From: Diplolepis rosae
Taxonomy: Eukaryota > Arthropoda > Insecta > Hymenoptera > Diplolepididae
Length of the DNA: 64,000 nucleotides
Reading direction: 5' to 3'
NCBI GenBank assembly: GCA_030998225.1
Contig: JAPYXD010000696.1
Location: forward strand, 2,480,001-2,544,000
Shown here: positions 22,674 through 33,316 of the stretch, in pieces
Layout: each line of letters starts with the position of its first letter
Position numbering within the stretch: the first letter of the stretch is position 1
Position numbers and translations under genes: made by a program
The notes under the pieces: model-generated
Told to the model about the DNA's origin: nothing
The model's input: only the letters and a program-made list of their open reading frames with translations
Database searches by the model: none

Positions 22674-24020
22674 ATGAATTCAAAAAAAAATGAAAGAGAT
22701 AAAGAGGTGAAGGCGCTAGATGCGCACTCACACACTCCTCCAGGGGCTGAGGGATGGCAAGACGTCCTTCAGCTCCTGAAGGAGCAAAATGACAAAATGG
22801 AGAAACTAGCCAGGGCCCTCAGCGTTATCCAACAGGGTATGCTGAGGAATAACCCTGGCTTCGTTAAAGACTCGGTGAACGAGGCAACTGAGGTGTTGAG
22901 CGGTATGCTCAACACCCACAAGTGCCTCCTGGAGAGCGGGGTGAAAATCCAGAAGAAAATGGAATCTCACCCCGCTATGAGGAAATTGGGGATCTTTCAG
23001 AGACCACGTTCGGCGTCTCTGGGAGATACCCCAAAAAATCAGGTGATGGGGCAAAAGAGATCTGCACCCTCCCCCCCTCTGGAAAAAACTCCTAAGAGGG
23101 GAAAGGGTGCCTCTTCGCCCTCTTATGCCCAGGTGGCCACGAGCCAGCCCCCAAATAAAGAAGGGGACTGGCATGTGGTCACAAAGAAGAGAAAAGAAAA
23201 GAAAAAGAAAAAAAAAGCAGAAAAAAAGGAGAAAAGGGCGGAGGACCCGGCGCAAAAAGCGCAGGGGGCCACCGCCACTCCTAAGTCGAAGCGCTCTACG
23301 CCCGCCAGGTCGGGCGACGCTATCAAGGTGTCGGCGAAGGCCGGCCAGTCCTACGCCGACATCTTGAAGGAAATGAAGGCGAAGGTCGACCCCCGGAAGG
23401 CAGGACTTGAGGTCCTGTCTATCCGGAGGACCAGGAAGGAAGAAGTCCTTCTCGTCCTCAAAAAGGGGGGAGACGTTTCGGCCTTCCGAAAGGAGCTCGA
23501 CCTGGCGGTCGGGGAAAGGGCGCAAATTTCAGCCCTGGTCTCGACGAGGTCCCTCGAAATTAGGGACCTCGACGAGACCGTTGAAAAAGAGGAGGTTGTG
23601 TCTGCCCTGTGCTTGGCACTGGGCAGACCGGCTTTTGAGGGGTCCTGCAGGCTCTTCACCCGCTTTGGTGGGGTGAAGACTGCAGTGATCCGCCTGGCTG
23701 AGGAAGACGCCGCGCGTCTGCTTCAGCTACGTACGCTGAGGATCGGGTGGGTCGCGTGCCACATTCGCGGGCACATGGAAGTCGCCCGCTGCTTAAGGTG
23801 CCTTGGGTACGGCCACGGGTCCCGGGGCTGCAGCAACCCCGACAGAAAAAACGTCTGTTGGAGATGCGGCGCAACGGGACACTTGGCCAGGAATTGTAAG
23901 GGGCCACCAAGGTGCCTGACATGCATAGACAGGGGCGACAAAGATGTCGCCCATGCGTCAGGGAGCGGCTCCTGCCCGGTCTTCCGGGAAGAGCTTCTGA
24001 GGTTGAGAGGCAGGAATTGA
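22674..24020 (+). CDS. R1-clade LINE ORF1 (gag-like nucleic-acid-binding protein)
   Basis: An intact 448-aa frame starting MNSKKNERDKEVK. Residues about 165-195 form a strongly basic stretch rich in Lys (KKRKEKKKKKKAEKKEKRAE), likely for nuclear import or RNA binding. Near the C-terminus are the zinc knuckles CLRCLGYGHGSRGC (about 373-386), CWRCGATGHLARNC (about 395-408) and a third CLTC-based motif; the first two fit C-X2-C-X4-H-X4-C exactly. By family knowledge, ORF1 coats the element RNA and helps template transfer. The stop TGA (24018-24020) overlaps the start of the ORF2 frame, as in other R1 elements where ORF2 is translated by reinitiation or frameshift. Confidence 0.92.
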   Translation: MNSKKNERDKEVKALDAHSHTPPGAEGWQDVLQLLKEQNDKMEKLARALSVIQQGMLRNNPGFVKDSVNEATEVLSGMLNTHKCLLESGVKIQKKMESHPAMRKLGIFQRPRSASLGDTPKNQVMGQKRSAPSPPLEKTPKRGKGASSPSYAQVATSQPPNKEGDWHVVTKKRKEKKKKKKAEKKEKRAEDPAQKAQGATATPKSKRSTPARSGDAIKVSAKAGQSYADILKEMKAKVDPRKAGLEVLSIRRTRKEEVLLVLKKGGDVSAFRKELDLAVGERAQISALVSTRSLEIRDLDETVEKEEVVSALCLALGRPAFEGSCRLFTRFGGVKTAVIRLAEEDAARLLQLRTLRIGWVACHIRGHMEVARCLRCLGYGHGSRGCSNPDRKNVCWRCGATGHLARNCKGPPRCLTCIDRGDKDVAHASGSGSCPVFREELLRLRGRN

Positions 24021-27000
24021 AGTTCCTGCAGCTCAACCTCGGAAGGGGGAGGAATGCCCAGGACCTCCTGATGCAGACTGCCAGGGAGAGGGGGGCCGAT
24101 GTGCTGCTCATTAGTGAGCAGTACAAGTGGTCCGAAAACTCTGCTTGGTATCAGGATGCATCAAGGAGGGCCGGCATTCTTGTTTTTAACCCTGATTTGG
24201 GCGTCGGGGACTTCCTGGAGACCGACGCGGGGTTCGTTTGGGTGGAGGTGGCGGGTGTGCGTGTGTACAGCTGCTACTTCTCCCCCGGCGATCCCTTCGA
24301 TGTCTTTGAGACCCAGATCCTCTTCCTTAAGGAAAGCCTCAGTGAGGCCATCTGGCGATCCCTCATAGGGGGTGACTTCAACAGTAATTCGCCCGAGTGG
24401 GGTGAGGCCCGCCTAGATAGGAGGGGAATCTTGGTTGGCGAGATGGTCGCTAGGAACGACCTGATCGTCCTGAATCAGGGCAGGAATTTCACGTTCAGAC
24501 GAGGAGCGGGAGGGTCAATAATTGACCTCACGATCGCCGCACCTCGCCTCGCTTGAAGGATAAGCGACTGGTCGGTTCTCGAGGTAATAACCTTGAGTGA
24601 CCACCGGTGCATCGAATTTTGTCTAGAACAAGGGTGCCAAGCGGCGGAAAAGGGTAGGGGCGGCGAAAGAAGGAGCCCCTCCTGGAACACGAGACGACTC
24701 AGCAGGGAAAGACTTCGCGAACACCTCGAAGAAACCAGGCTCATGGATGTGCTTGGTCGGGTCTGCCCTGCTGAGTCGTACGAAGCTGCTGTGCGCTCGG
24801 TGAGGCAGAAGGTGGTCGCGGCTTGTGACTACTCGATGCCTCGCCGTAAGCGCAGGCAAGCCAAGGGTTCGATGTACTGGTGGAACGACCAGTTAGCAGC
24901 CCTACGTCGAGAATGCCTCGCAGCGCGGCGAAAATTCACCCGTTCAAAGGGGGATGCTACGCTGCACGAGGCATGGAAAGGGGCAAAAACAGCTTTGAGG
25001 CGAGGCATAAAGAAAAGCCGACTTCAATGCTGGAAAGATTTGATCGGTGAGGTCGAGAAGGATCCATGGGGTCTCGCCTTCAAAATAGTCACCAAGAGAT
25101 TGGTGACTAGAAAAAAGACCCCGGGCCTCGATAATCCCGATCGAGTCAAGTACATTGTGCGAAGCTTGTTTCCACACGTGGAGCCGTTCCAAAGACAGGA
25201 CCGAAGTTCCTGCGTGGTCCGGCGCGAAGAACTCTTCACTCTCGAAGAACTAAAGAGAGCGGGTGGAAGGCTTAAGGCAAATACAGCGCCGGGTATCGAC
25301 GGGGTGCCGCACGAGATCCTGAAAGAGGTGATCGGGGCATACCCGGATATCCTCCTAGAATCCTTTAACTCCTGTCTTCGGGATGGGAGGTTCTTCGCAG
25401 ATTGGAAGAAGCAGAGGTTGGTCCTGCTGAGGAAGGGCAACAAACCTCTAGGGGTTGCCTCGTCGTATAGACCAATATGCTTATTGGATACGATGGGGAA
25501 GCTTCTGGAGGAGTTGATTCTACAACGGCTTCAGGCTCTCTTGGTCGGGGAGAACGGGCTCTCGGAAAGTCAGTTCGGATTCAGGAATGGCAGATCCAGT
25601 GTGGACGCCATCCAAGCTGTGGTTAACATCGCCACAAATGCAAGAAAGGAACTGGTAAGCGTAAGGGATTCTGTGCGTTGATTAGCATTGACATACGCAA
25701 TGCGTTCAATACCGCGAGATGGGACATCTGCATCGAGGCGATGATGCGGAAAAGGGTTCCAGACTACCTGTTGCGAATGATGGATGACTATCTGAGCGAC
25801 AGGTGGGTGATATACGAGGGCGACAAATGGTCTCTCAAAGACGAGATGACATGTGGCGCTCCTCAAGGGTCGCGGGTGGGTCCACTCGTTTGGAACATCA
25901 TGTATGATGACTTCCTGCGCATGGACCTGCCTGCTGGAACGAGCATCGTCGGCTTCGCGGATGACGCACTTGTCGTGTGCGCCGCTGACGACGTCAGAAT
26001 CCTAGAGCTGAGGATCAATGAAAGTCTGTGGCGAGCAAAACGTTGGCTGGATGGCAGAGGCCTTAAAATGGCCCCTGAGAAAACCGAGGCTTTGCTCGTT
26101 ACGGACAGGAGATCCTTCCAATATCCGAGGATCGTTCTCGGAAAGCATGAAGTCGAGTGGAAAACAAGCATTAAGTACCTGGGGGTGCAGCTGGATCGTT
26201 GGCTTAGCTTTGGCGAACACCTAAAGATCGCAGCTGCCAAAGCCATCCAGTGTGGAGCGATCTTGACCCGACTTATGCCAAACATTGCTGGACCCAGGGA
26301 AGCGAAAAGAAGATTGGTGGCCAGCGTGGTCCATTCGAAGCTGCTTTATGCAGCTCCGGTCTGGGCCAATGCATTGCAAAACCATGCTATCCAGAAGAAG
26401 CTGTTCTCGGCGCAGAGACTTGTCGCGCTGAGAATAGTTTCGGCATATAGAACTATCTCGACGAGCGCTGTGCTGGTCCTGGCGAGCGTCCCGCCAATAG
26501 ATTTATTGGCGGAGGAAAGGCAGGAAACCTTTCAGCTTCGCAAGGAGCTTACCTGCGCCGACCTGCAGGAAATCGCTCACGCGAAGGAGGCCATCCGCAA
26601 GGATGGAAGGCGCAGACTCATCGAGAAATGGCAGATGAGATGGCATGGTGAGCAGACAGGGAGATGGACGTACCGCCTGATCCCGGAGCTCGCCACCTGG
26701 CTGAACAGAAAGCACGGGGAAGTCGGCTTTTACTTGGCACAAGCGCTCTCGGGCCATGGCTGTTTTAACGCGTACCTGAGGCGCTTTAAGAAGAGAGACG
26801 AGGAGACGTGTTGCTACTGCGATTCCCCGGTGAATAACGCAGAGCACGCACTCTTCGTCTGCGCAAAATGGGGTGTGGCTAGGGAGGTCCTCGGTCAGGC
26901 GGTGGGTTCCGAACTTACTCCTGACACGATGGTCCCCCTCATGCTCCAGTCTGAACGGTTCTGGACGCTCATCGAGTCATTCGTCACACTAGTGATGAAG

Positions 27001-27051
27001 ACAAGAGAACTTGATGGGCGTCGAGAGCGAAACAACGGGGAGGGCCAGTAG
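24017..27051 (+). pseudogene. R1-clade LINE ORF2 (APE endonuclease and reverse transcriptase), two lesions
   Basis: The endonuclease starts LKFLQLNLGRGR right at the ORF1 stop and contains WRSLIGGDFNSNSPEWGE and LSDHRCIEF. The reverse transcriptase has YRPICLLDTMGKLLEE, SESQFGFRNGRSSVDAI, SIDIRNAFNTARWDIC, PQGSRVGPLVWNIMYDDFL and the catalytic GFADDALVVCA near 25940. The C-terminus has CCYCDSPVNNAEHALFVC, a Cys/His motif. There are two lesions. One is a TGA at 24554-24556 where the other copy in this window has Ser. The other is a one-base deletion near 25646 (CAAGAAAGG against CAAGAAGAGG). Otherwise the frames are long and clean, so the copy died recently. It cannot encode a full ORF2 now. 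Confidence 0.93.
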
Positions 27052-27425
27052 AAATCGCATCGGGGCCGGCACCCGCGGTCCTGCGTCTCGGGTAGACTTG
27101 ACTGTCCGCGTCGTTCGGGGGAGGAATCTGTTTGTTTTCCCCCTGGGTGGCGCGGCTAGTCGGTTATCCTAGTGGGCGTGTGGCCGCGGGTGGAAGTTCC
27201 GAGCGAACGGATGACGGAAGAGTCGTACGCGACTTTAATGGAACCAACCACCCGTGAAGTTTAAAGCCGAAAGGCGGTTCCGCGGGTGGTGTATTGGTTC
27301 GAGAGAGGGGGTTTTTTGGTTTTAACAGGTATGCCTAGACCCGTCCTAGGAGAGTCCTGTACAACGTCTATAAAAGATTTTGCCATTTTTCCTCCTCACC
27401 AAGAAAAAAAAAAAAAAAAAAAAAA
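27052..27425 (+). other. 3' UTR and poly(A) tail of the LINE
   Basis: GC-rich 3' UTR of about 350 bp ending in an uninterrupted A-tract (27404-27425) and followed directly by the target duplication. The beginning (GAAATCGCATCGGGGCC) is shared with the older copy near 8920. Confidence 0.85.
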
Positions 27426-28211
27426 TGTGTTCTTCACCACTTTAGCGGTATGAGGCGGTGCGTTGTCATGTTGTAGGATAACTTTGCCACGTCTTCGGGC
27501 CCATTCCGGCCGTTTTTCGATCAACGCATGATTCAAATTGAACATTTGTTGTCGGTAGCTATCCGTATTTACCGTCTCACCAGGTTTTAATAACTCGATG
27601 TACACCACACCACACTGGTCCCACCAAACACCGAGCATTGTCTTACGGCCAAAGCGATTTGGCCTTGGAGTCGATGGGCCAACCTCACCACGTGAAAGCC
27701 ATGATTTTTTCCGCTTCGGGTTCTCGAAATAAATCCATTTTTCGTCCCCCGTGACAATTCGATGCAGAAAAGATTCCCTTTCGAGCCACTGAAGCAGCAC
27801 TTCACAAATGGTTTTTCCATTTTCCATTTGTCTATCGTTCAGTTGGTGTGGTACCCATTTGCCATACTTTTGGATTTTTTCCATGGCTTTTAAACGTTGG
27901 CAAATTGCTCCTCGGGTCACATTTAGTGTTTGTGCCAATTGTTGTTGCGATTGGGTTGGGTCTTCATCCAATAACGCCTGCGATTCCTCGTCTTCGAACT
28001 TTTTCGCTGCACCAGGATGTTCATTGTCTGTTAAATCGAAATCTCCACTTTTAAATTGACGAAACCATGTCTCACATGTTCTAATCACTGGACCATGTTC
28101 ACCATAAGTTTCTACCAGCAATCGATGAGCTTCAACTGCTTTTTTCTTTTGATGAAATAAGGAAAGCAACGAATGCCGCAAATGCGATTTACTTGGAACG
28201 AAACTCGACAT
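27426..28211 (-). pseudogene. mariner transposase, N-terminal and central part
   Basis: Starts MSSFVPSKSHLRH at 28211 (a Met six codons upstream is in frame, but this one fits the family start). Contains the mariner N-terminal HTH domains (CETWFRQFKSGDFDL), the linker motif WVPHQL, the first catalytic Asp in IVTGDEKWIYFENPKRKKSW and the second in VILQHDNAPPHTA. It is open up to VKNT, where the LINE interrupts it; beyond that the frame runs into the LINE poly(A) tail, giving a run of Phe. The remaining third lies at 21253-21513. Confidence 0.92.
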
Positions 28212-28385
28212 ATTCACTGAGGTAAACAACTATGATGCTATTATTTTGGCAGAATGTAATTGTGTATTTTTGAAGGTTATTGTCCATAGAAAAATATGAC
28301 ATAGGTGCCAAATCATAGAAATGTATACATATCTCTAGCGACATCTATGAGTAAAACCGGCAAATTTCAATTAACACCCCCGGTA

Positions 28386-28719
28386 TTCACGCAGGAACGA
28401 ATGAAAGTAATCTGCGCCTTGGGCACACATACAATATTTTTACTTTGAAAAACCTGTTGAATTTTCAGCATACTGATGTTCCAAGTTATTATATTGAATA
28501 ATCAAAATCAATTAAAAATATACAAAATACATTTACAGTTTATTTTAGTACTCTCTAAATACAAAATAGTGGATTACACTTATAAACTAGTGATCTTACA
28601 AATTTATCGTACTGCAGTCGTGTTTGATTGTGTTTTGTCTGTTCGTTTCACATAATCTAGTTATATAAATTCTGTAAATTTAATAAATTCCTGATACAAA
28701 ATTTGTTCTTAATTAATAT
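28386..28719. other. Gene-free AT-rich stretch
   Basis: Nothing recognised between the mariner right end and the dispersed repeat. Confidence 0.5.
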
Positions 28720-29398
28720 ATAATTACTTCTTTCTTTTTCACTCAAGTTTTTTAAATTAAATTCATTTCATGAAAATTTAAACAACAAAAGTCTTGATAA
28801 GTGTATTACATAAAATTTGAAAAATCCACACAGGATTAAGATTGCACATACATTTATTAGAGACAATAATAATTTGGAAATCGATATTGTAAAATTCATA
28901 TTTTGAAAACATACAACACAGGAAATAAAAAAACCTTCTTTTAAATGTTTTTACACAAGATGCTTTTTGATAATAATGCAGTTTTGTAATATACATTTCA
29001 AACTTTATTTTACATTAAACTTCATACGTAGTTATAATAAAAATGCATACTAAATATTAATTAATAATTATATTATATATATCAACAATCATAATTAAAA
29101 TAATTTATTAATTAATTATATTAGTTAAAAAAATATTTTATGAATAATTTATGAAAAAAGTTGATTTATTTTTACTTGAGTAAGGCTCAAAAACTTTATT
29201 GACGGCACTTACTCTCACAAGCTCTGAATATCTCTTGCAGTCACTATATAATAAAATTCCAAGTTTTATGTATTTGTGATCAAAAATATAATTGGCTGCG
29301 ACTGAATGGTGTGAATGTATTTGTCTGCTGTTCAAGTATGTACCGGATGACTAATGGCAGGCTTGAGGTAAGAATTTTTTTTATTTAAGAGAACCATA
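28720..29398 (+). repeat. Dispersed 0.65-kb repeat, copy 2
   Basis: Same orientation and order as 18391-19033. It carries about 175 bp not present there (around 28845-29020) and lacks about 95 bp. It ends at the same place, TTAAGAGAACCATA. Confidence 0.85.
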
Positions 29399-30714
29399 CC
29401 ATTGCCAGTTGAGATAATACGCCCGATGCTCATTATACTCAACTACCTAATAATTTTCGGTGTTACCGCTATTATAATTTTAAGGAAAGTAGATGGCCTT
29501 TCCGGTTTTGTATAATTATTTAAGTTAGTGAAATATGAAAAATAAATAATATTTTTAGATGGTAAAATATTTTTAAGACCGAAAAAAAGGGAGGGGGTAT
29601 TGTGATAACAATCCACAGCCTGAAGTCTACAAAAAAAATTTATCCGGGCACAGAGTTTAATCTAAGAAAAATCGTCTTGACCTTCAAGTCACCTTGAAAA
29701 TTGACCTGAAGGTCATGATGGTCAAGGTGATGTACACCGTAGCATTTCATCGACTTTTATGAAGCATCTTGAACGTTTTTTCAGCCCGAAAAACCAATAC
29801 AATTCCGAAAAAGGGCATCTGGTCGTTTCTCAGGCATTTGACCTCAATTTTTTACCTTTCCAAGGTCACAAAAACCATTTTTCATAGGTCATTTTTGACG
29901 TGAAATTTCCCGCTCTTTTAAAATCCGGAGTCAAATATAGGGGTTCTTATTTAAGAAAAGGGTCTTACCTTTATTTGACCTTGAAAATTGACCTCAAGGA
30001 CAAAATTGATGATACAGTCAAATTTCCCCCTCAGTTCTGGTCAACCTTTGTCCGAACCATTTTTTCGTGAATAAAGTATTTCAGAAGATAATTGGGATTA
30101 TAGATTAAAATGGGTCACCGTGTACGTAAATACTCTAACTGTGATATTTAGATTTACTTTAAGTTACGTTTGTAATATCGTCTAGCTTTCATTTACGGTC
30201 TATATGGAATATATAAAGAAAACATTATTACTCAATCAACAGTTAGAAGAAAGAATTATAAGTTTGATGTGCATGGTTGGACGAGGTGTGCCTGGGTGAG
30301 TGCTTGTGGGGAAAAATAAAGTTATAAAGAAGGGGGAAGGGTTTTTTTTGGAAACTGAAATGAATGTAAGTTGCTCTTTTTGTACTGGAAAATCTGGTTA
30401 GTTTTTATTTTTTTCTTTTCTCCTTATTCCCTAATCTAGCATCCCAGTGGAGGCTGCGTGAAAGGTTCGCCCCCACAAAATCCCTCTCCGCAGAGCTAGG
30501 TAAGCAAGGGTTTCGGTTTACCATTTTCAAACGGTTTTCGCCCTTTTATTGTGTCAAATTTAATTACGAGCTAAGATTTCCATTGGCTACACGTGGTCGC
30601 CTATTTGTGGCGTCGCCTGACCGCCATATTTCAAGATATGTTAGTTCGTCCCGATTTCAGAATTGAATCACTATTAACCGAACACGGCTAAATACGACGA
30701 TACACGTAATCTAA
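29399..30714. other. Gene-free stretch with AAGGTCA-type short repeats
   Basis: No gene recognised. Around 29670-29720 and 29970-30000 the sequence repeats variants of TGACCTTGAAAATTGACCT and GACCTGAAGGTCA in both orientations, a simple dyad-rich repeat. Confidence 0.5.
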
Positions 30715-31847
30715 ATGTGGGAGCACACACAATCAAGCGCGCCGTGTCGGTGTGTCCCCACTTCCTCGCTTCGATTTCACGCTCTCGTCTGTTGAGCCAA
30801 GATCGAAAATTATATTTCTGTAGACTTCGTGTCAAAGTGGCGCGAAGCAGACGACAAATTTAAAATCACTAAATATATCATTTAAGATATTACCTTTCTT
30901 TCTTTGATATTTTTAAAAACATTTACCTAAAATGAATATCTAAACATTTTATTTTGAATTTTAGGTTGATTTAAAAACTCAAAAAATTATTTTCTATTGA
31001 AATTTAAATTCAATAAATTTTCAAAGTATCAAAACAAAATATCAATTTCAATATTTTTCAGCTATGCAAATCAAATAGTTCAATTAGAAAACTATGTAGA
31101 GAATATTACATATTAAGGAATGATAAAATATGATATTGGAGTTTAAAAAATAAAATACTAAAATACTCAATTTCGTATGCAAATTTAGATGTAATTTTAG
31201 TTTCTTTGAATATTGAAACCTTTTATTCACTGTTTTATAATGAAATTTATATTTAGTTATTTATTTAAATTTATATATTTATATATTCATTTATTTATTT
31301 GAATGAAATTTTTTTCAATGTTGCCTTATACCAGAGAAGAAACTCTACTGTATAATTTCGAGTGTATAATTAGATATAATTTATGTATTACTTGAGTATT
31401 TCAGTATTTTATTTTTTAAACTCCAATATCATATTTTATCATTCCTTAATATGTAATATTCTCTACATAGTTTTCTAATTGAACTATTTGATTTGCATAG
31501 CTGAAAAATATTGAAATTGATATTTTGTTTTGATACTTTGAAAATTTATTGAATTTAAATTTCAATAGAAAATAATTTTTTGAGTTTTTAAATCAACCTA
31601 AAATTCAAAATAAAATGTTTAGATATTCATTTTAGGTAAATGTTTTTGAAAATATCAAAGAAAGAAAGGTAATATCTTAAATGATATATTTAGTGATTTT
31701 AAATTTGTCGTCTGCTTCGCGCCACTTTGACACGAAGTCGACAGAAACATAATTTTCGATCTTGGCTCAACAGACGAGAGCGTGAAATCGAAGCGAGGAA
31801 GTGGGGACACACCGACACGGCGTGCTTGATTGTGTGTGCTCCCACAT
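30715..31847. mobile_element. Foldback element with equal 456-bp arms
   Basis: The left arm is 30715-31170 and the right arm 31392-31847, each 456 bp, with a 221-bp AT-rich spacer. The outer ends are ATGTGGGAGCACACACAATC and its inverse. Each arm carries CGAAGCAGACGACAAATTTA or its inverse, which links it to the foldback element at 38370-41954. ATCTGGGATCACTG, which closes the right arm there, occurs here just outside, near 31880. No coding region. Confidence 0.9.
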
Positions 31848-32566
31848 GGGAGCGTGGTGGGGGCCGCCAGCTTCCACGATCTGGGATCACTGAGCCAGCT
31901 GCGAGCGATGAGAATGTGCCCGCGGAGCTGGCAGATTTTTTTATTATTGATTTCAGTTTTGTTAAGGGTATTTTTACTTTATAAATTGAAAAAAAGAAAA
32001 TATTCAAATATTATTAAAAAAAACTATTTTATTTATAATTATAATTTTTTTCATGCATTGTTAACAATGTTTTAAGGTGTGCAAAAGTTTTGCTTAATGA
32101 TAATTGTAGAATTCCATTTGTCAAAATTATAAAACGTACTAAATTTCTTTTTGAAAACACATACTTTACCTCTATCAATAATATTTATTTGCAAATTTTT
32201 GGTTCTCCAATGGGCCCATTAATTTCGGGACCGTAGGGAAAAAATCTCGGTAATTTTACGGAAAGTAACCGCAGCATACAGAGTGGTAGATCACAGTGAC
32301 ATAGGTAATATTGGAAATTTTCGGGATTTTTAGCTTTTTAACCCTGCCAAGGTTTAAAACAGTTCGGGAATGTCTCTGAACATACTTTTTCGAAAAATTA
32401 CGGTAAGATCTAATGTTTGTTGGAGGTTGTCGAAGATTAGGGTATAGTTTCAGTCAAATCAGGTTAAAGGCATAAATACATCATACTTTGAAAATTTTTG
32501 GTAATTTCTGGTTATTGTGGAAACTTAGCGATGGGACGTGACAAAAGCTATGGTAGGGGTTTTTAA
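31848..32566. other. Gene-free stretch
   Basis: No gene recognised. The string GGTAATTT followed by CGG or ACGG recurs irregularly from 32250 to 33650, on both sides of the element at 32567, so that element appears to have inserted into an older, diverged repeat. Confidence 0.4.
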
Positions 32567-33312
32567 GGACGTTCTCTTGCCCGTAGATGTGCACATCCTA
32601 CTCTATCATTGGTAGTGGGATTACTGTTAACCTTTCTAGCCGAATGAGTTGAGCACCGTTTATGCGCAAAAGTAACAAAATGTGTGTTCTGCGTCGATTT
32701 GTGCGATTTGGCAACACCGCTTTCCTGTCTTTCTCATATCGAGTCGAAAGCATATGGTGTGAGAGAGATTATATTATGAGTTTATTGACAGTTTGTAAAT
32801 ACTAATAAGATGTCTAATAAATTTCTCATCAAAAATGCATTTTTTATTTCATAAAAATCAGCTGCTTGTAAAAACAAAGCTCTGGAAGCAATGTCAAATG
32901 TAAGCGTACGCGCTCGCTGTTGATGTGGTGTTGCCAAGTCACCATATTTGCTTCAGCAAGCCGGCTAAGAATTTGTGCAACTGCGAGTTTCAACAACGTA
33001 TATCTTTAAAAGTGGTGCCGGTACACGTATTTTTTATGATGGCATACGATTCCTTATCATCTCTAGTATAACATACTAGTTTTCCAAAAAAATCTAAAGA
33101 AAATTGTGCTTTTAATGTAAAGAAAGGTATCGCGAAACTGAACTACGCCTATCTAACACGTGTTAAGAGATTCAACTTTGGAGCTTAATTTCTCGATTTT
33201 AAGTACCGGTCTTGATGATAATCTTTTTACCGCTTTGTAGATCATGGTAAAAAGTACTTATTTACGAAGTTTGAAAGAAATCTAAAGAAAAGTGATTTTC
33301 AAGAGAACGTCC
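32567..33312. mobile_element. Non-autonomous DNA element with 13-bp TIRs flanked by TTAA
   Basis: GGACGTTCTCTTG at 32567-32579 is exactly mirrored at 33300-33312. TTAA flanks both sides (32563-32566 and 33313-33316). Length is 746 bp, non-coding. TTAA duplication points to piggyBac, but the termini do not begin CCC, so another superfamily, or a target duplication shorter than TTAA, remains possible. Confidence 0.75.
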
Positions 33313-33316
33313 TTAA

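Larger units (their letters stand above)
21514..27425 (+). mobile_element. Complete R1-clade non-LTR retrotransposon (LINE)
   Basis: A full-length structure: 5' UTR 21514-22673, ORF1 22674-24020, ORF2 24017-27051, 3' UTR, and a 22-nt A-tract at 27404-27425. The target duplication TGTGTTCTTCACCA is at 21500-21513 and 27426-27439. Its GC content is far above the flanks. ORF1 with three zinc knuckles, an APE-type endonuclease at the start of ORF2, and a Cys/His motif near the ORF2 end identify the R1 clade of the Jockey superfamily. Most R1-clade families insert at specific sites. This copy sits inside a mariner gene. Confidence 0.93.
21176..28383 (-). mobile_element. mariner element (1.28 kb) split by an R1-clade LINE
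   Basis: The terminal repeats are CCAGGGGTGTTAGTTGAAGT at 21176 and, inverted, CCGGGGGTGTTAATTGAAAT ending at 28383. Both continue TTGCCGGTTTT, with TA on each side (21174-21175 and 28384-28385). Subtracting the LINE and one copy of its target duplication leaves 1282 bp, exactly mariner-sized. The transposase gene is on the minus strand, its 5' part at 27426-28211 and its 3' part at 21253-21513. Confidence 0.93.

Noticed and set aside
22806..23525. Long 239-aa minus-strand open frame
   Set aside because: It is the shadow of the GC-rich LINE ORF1 on the plus strand; the run of Phe mirrors the Lys tract.
25863..26285. 140-aa minus-strand frame
   Set aside because: Antisense of the LINE reverse transcriptase.
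31699..32007. 102-aa frame in the foldback right arm
   Set aside because: Lies in the inverted arm, partly overlaps its end, and has no protein resemblance.
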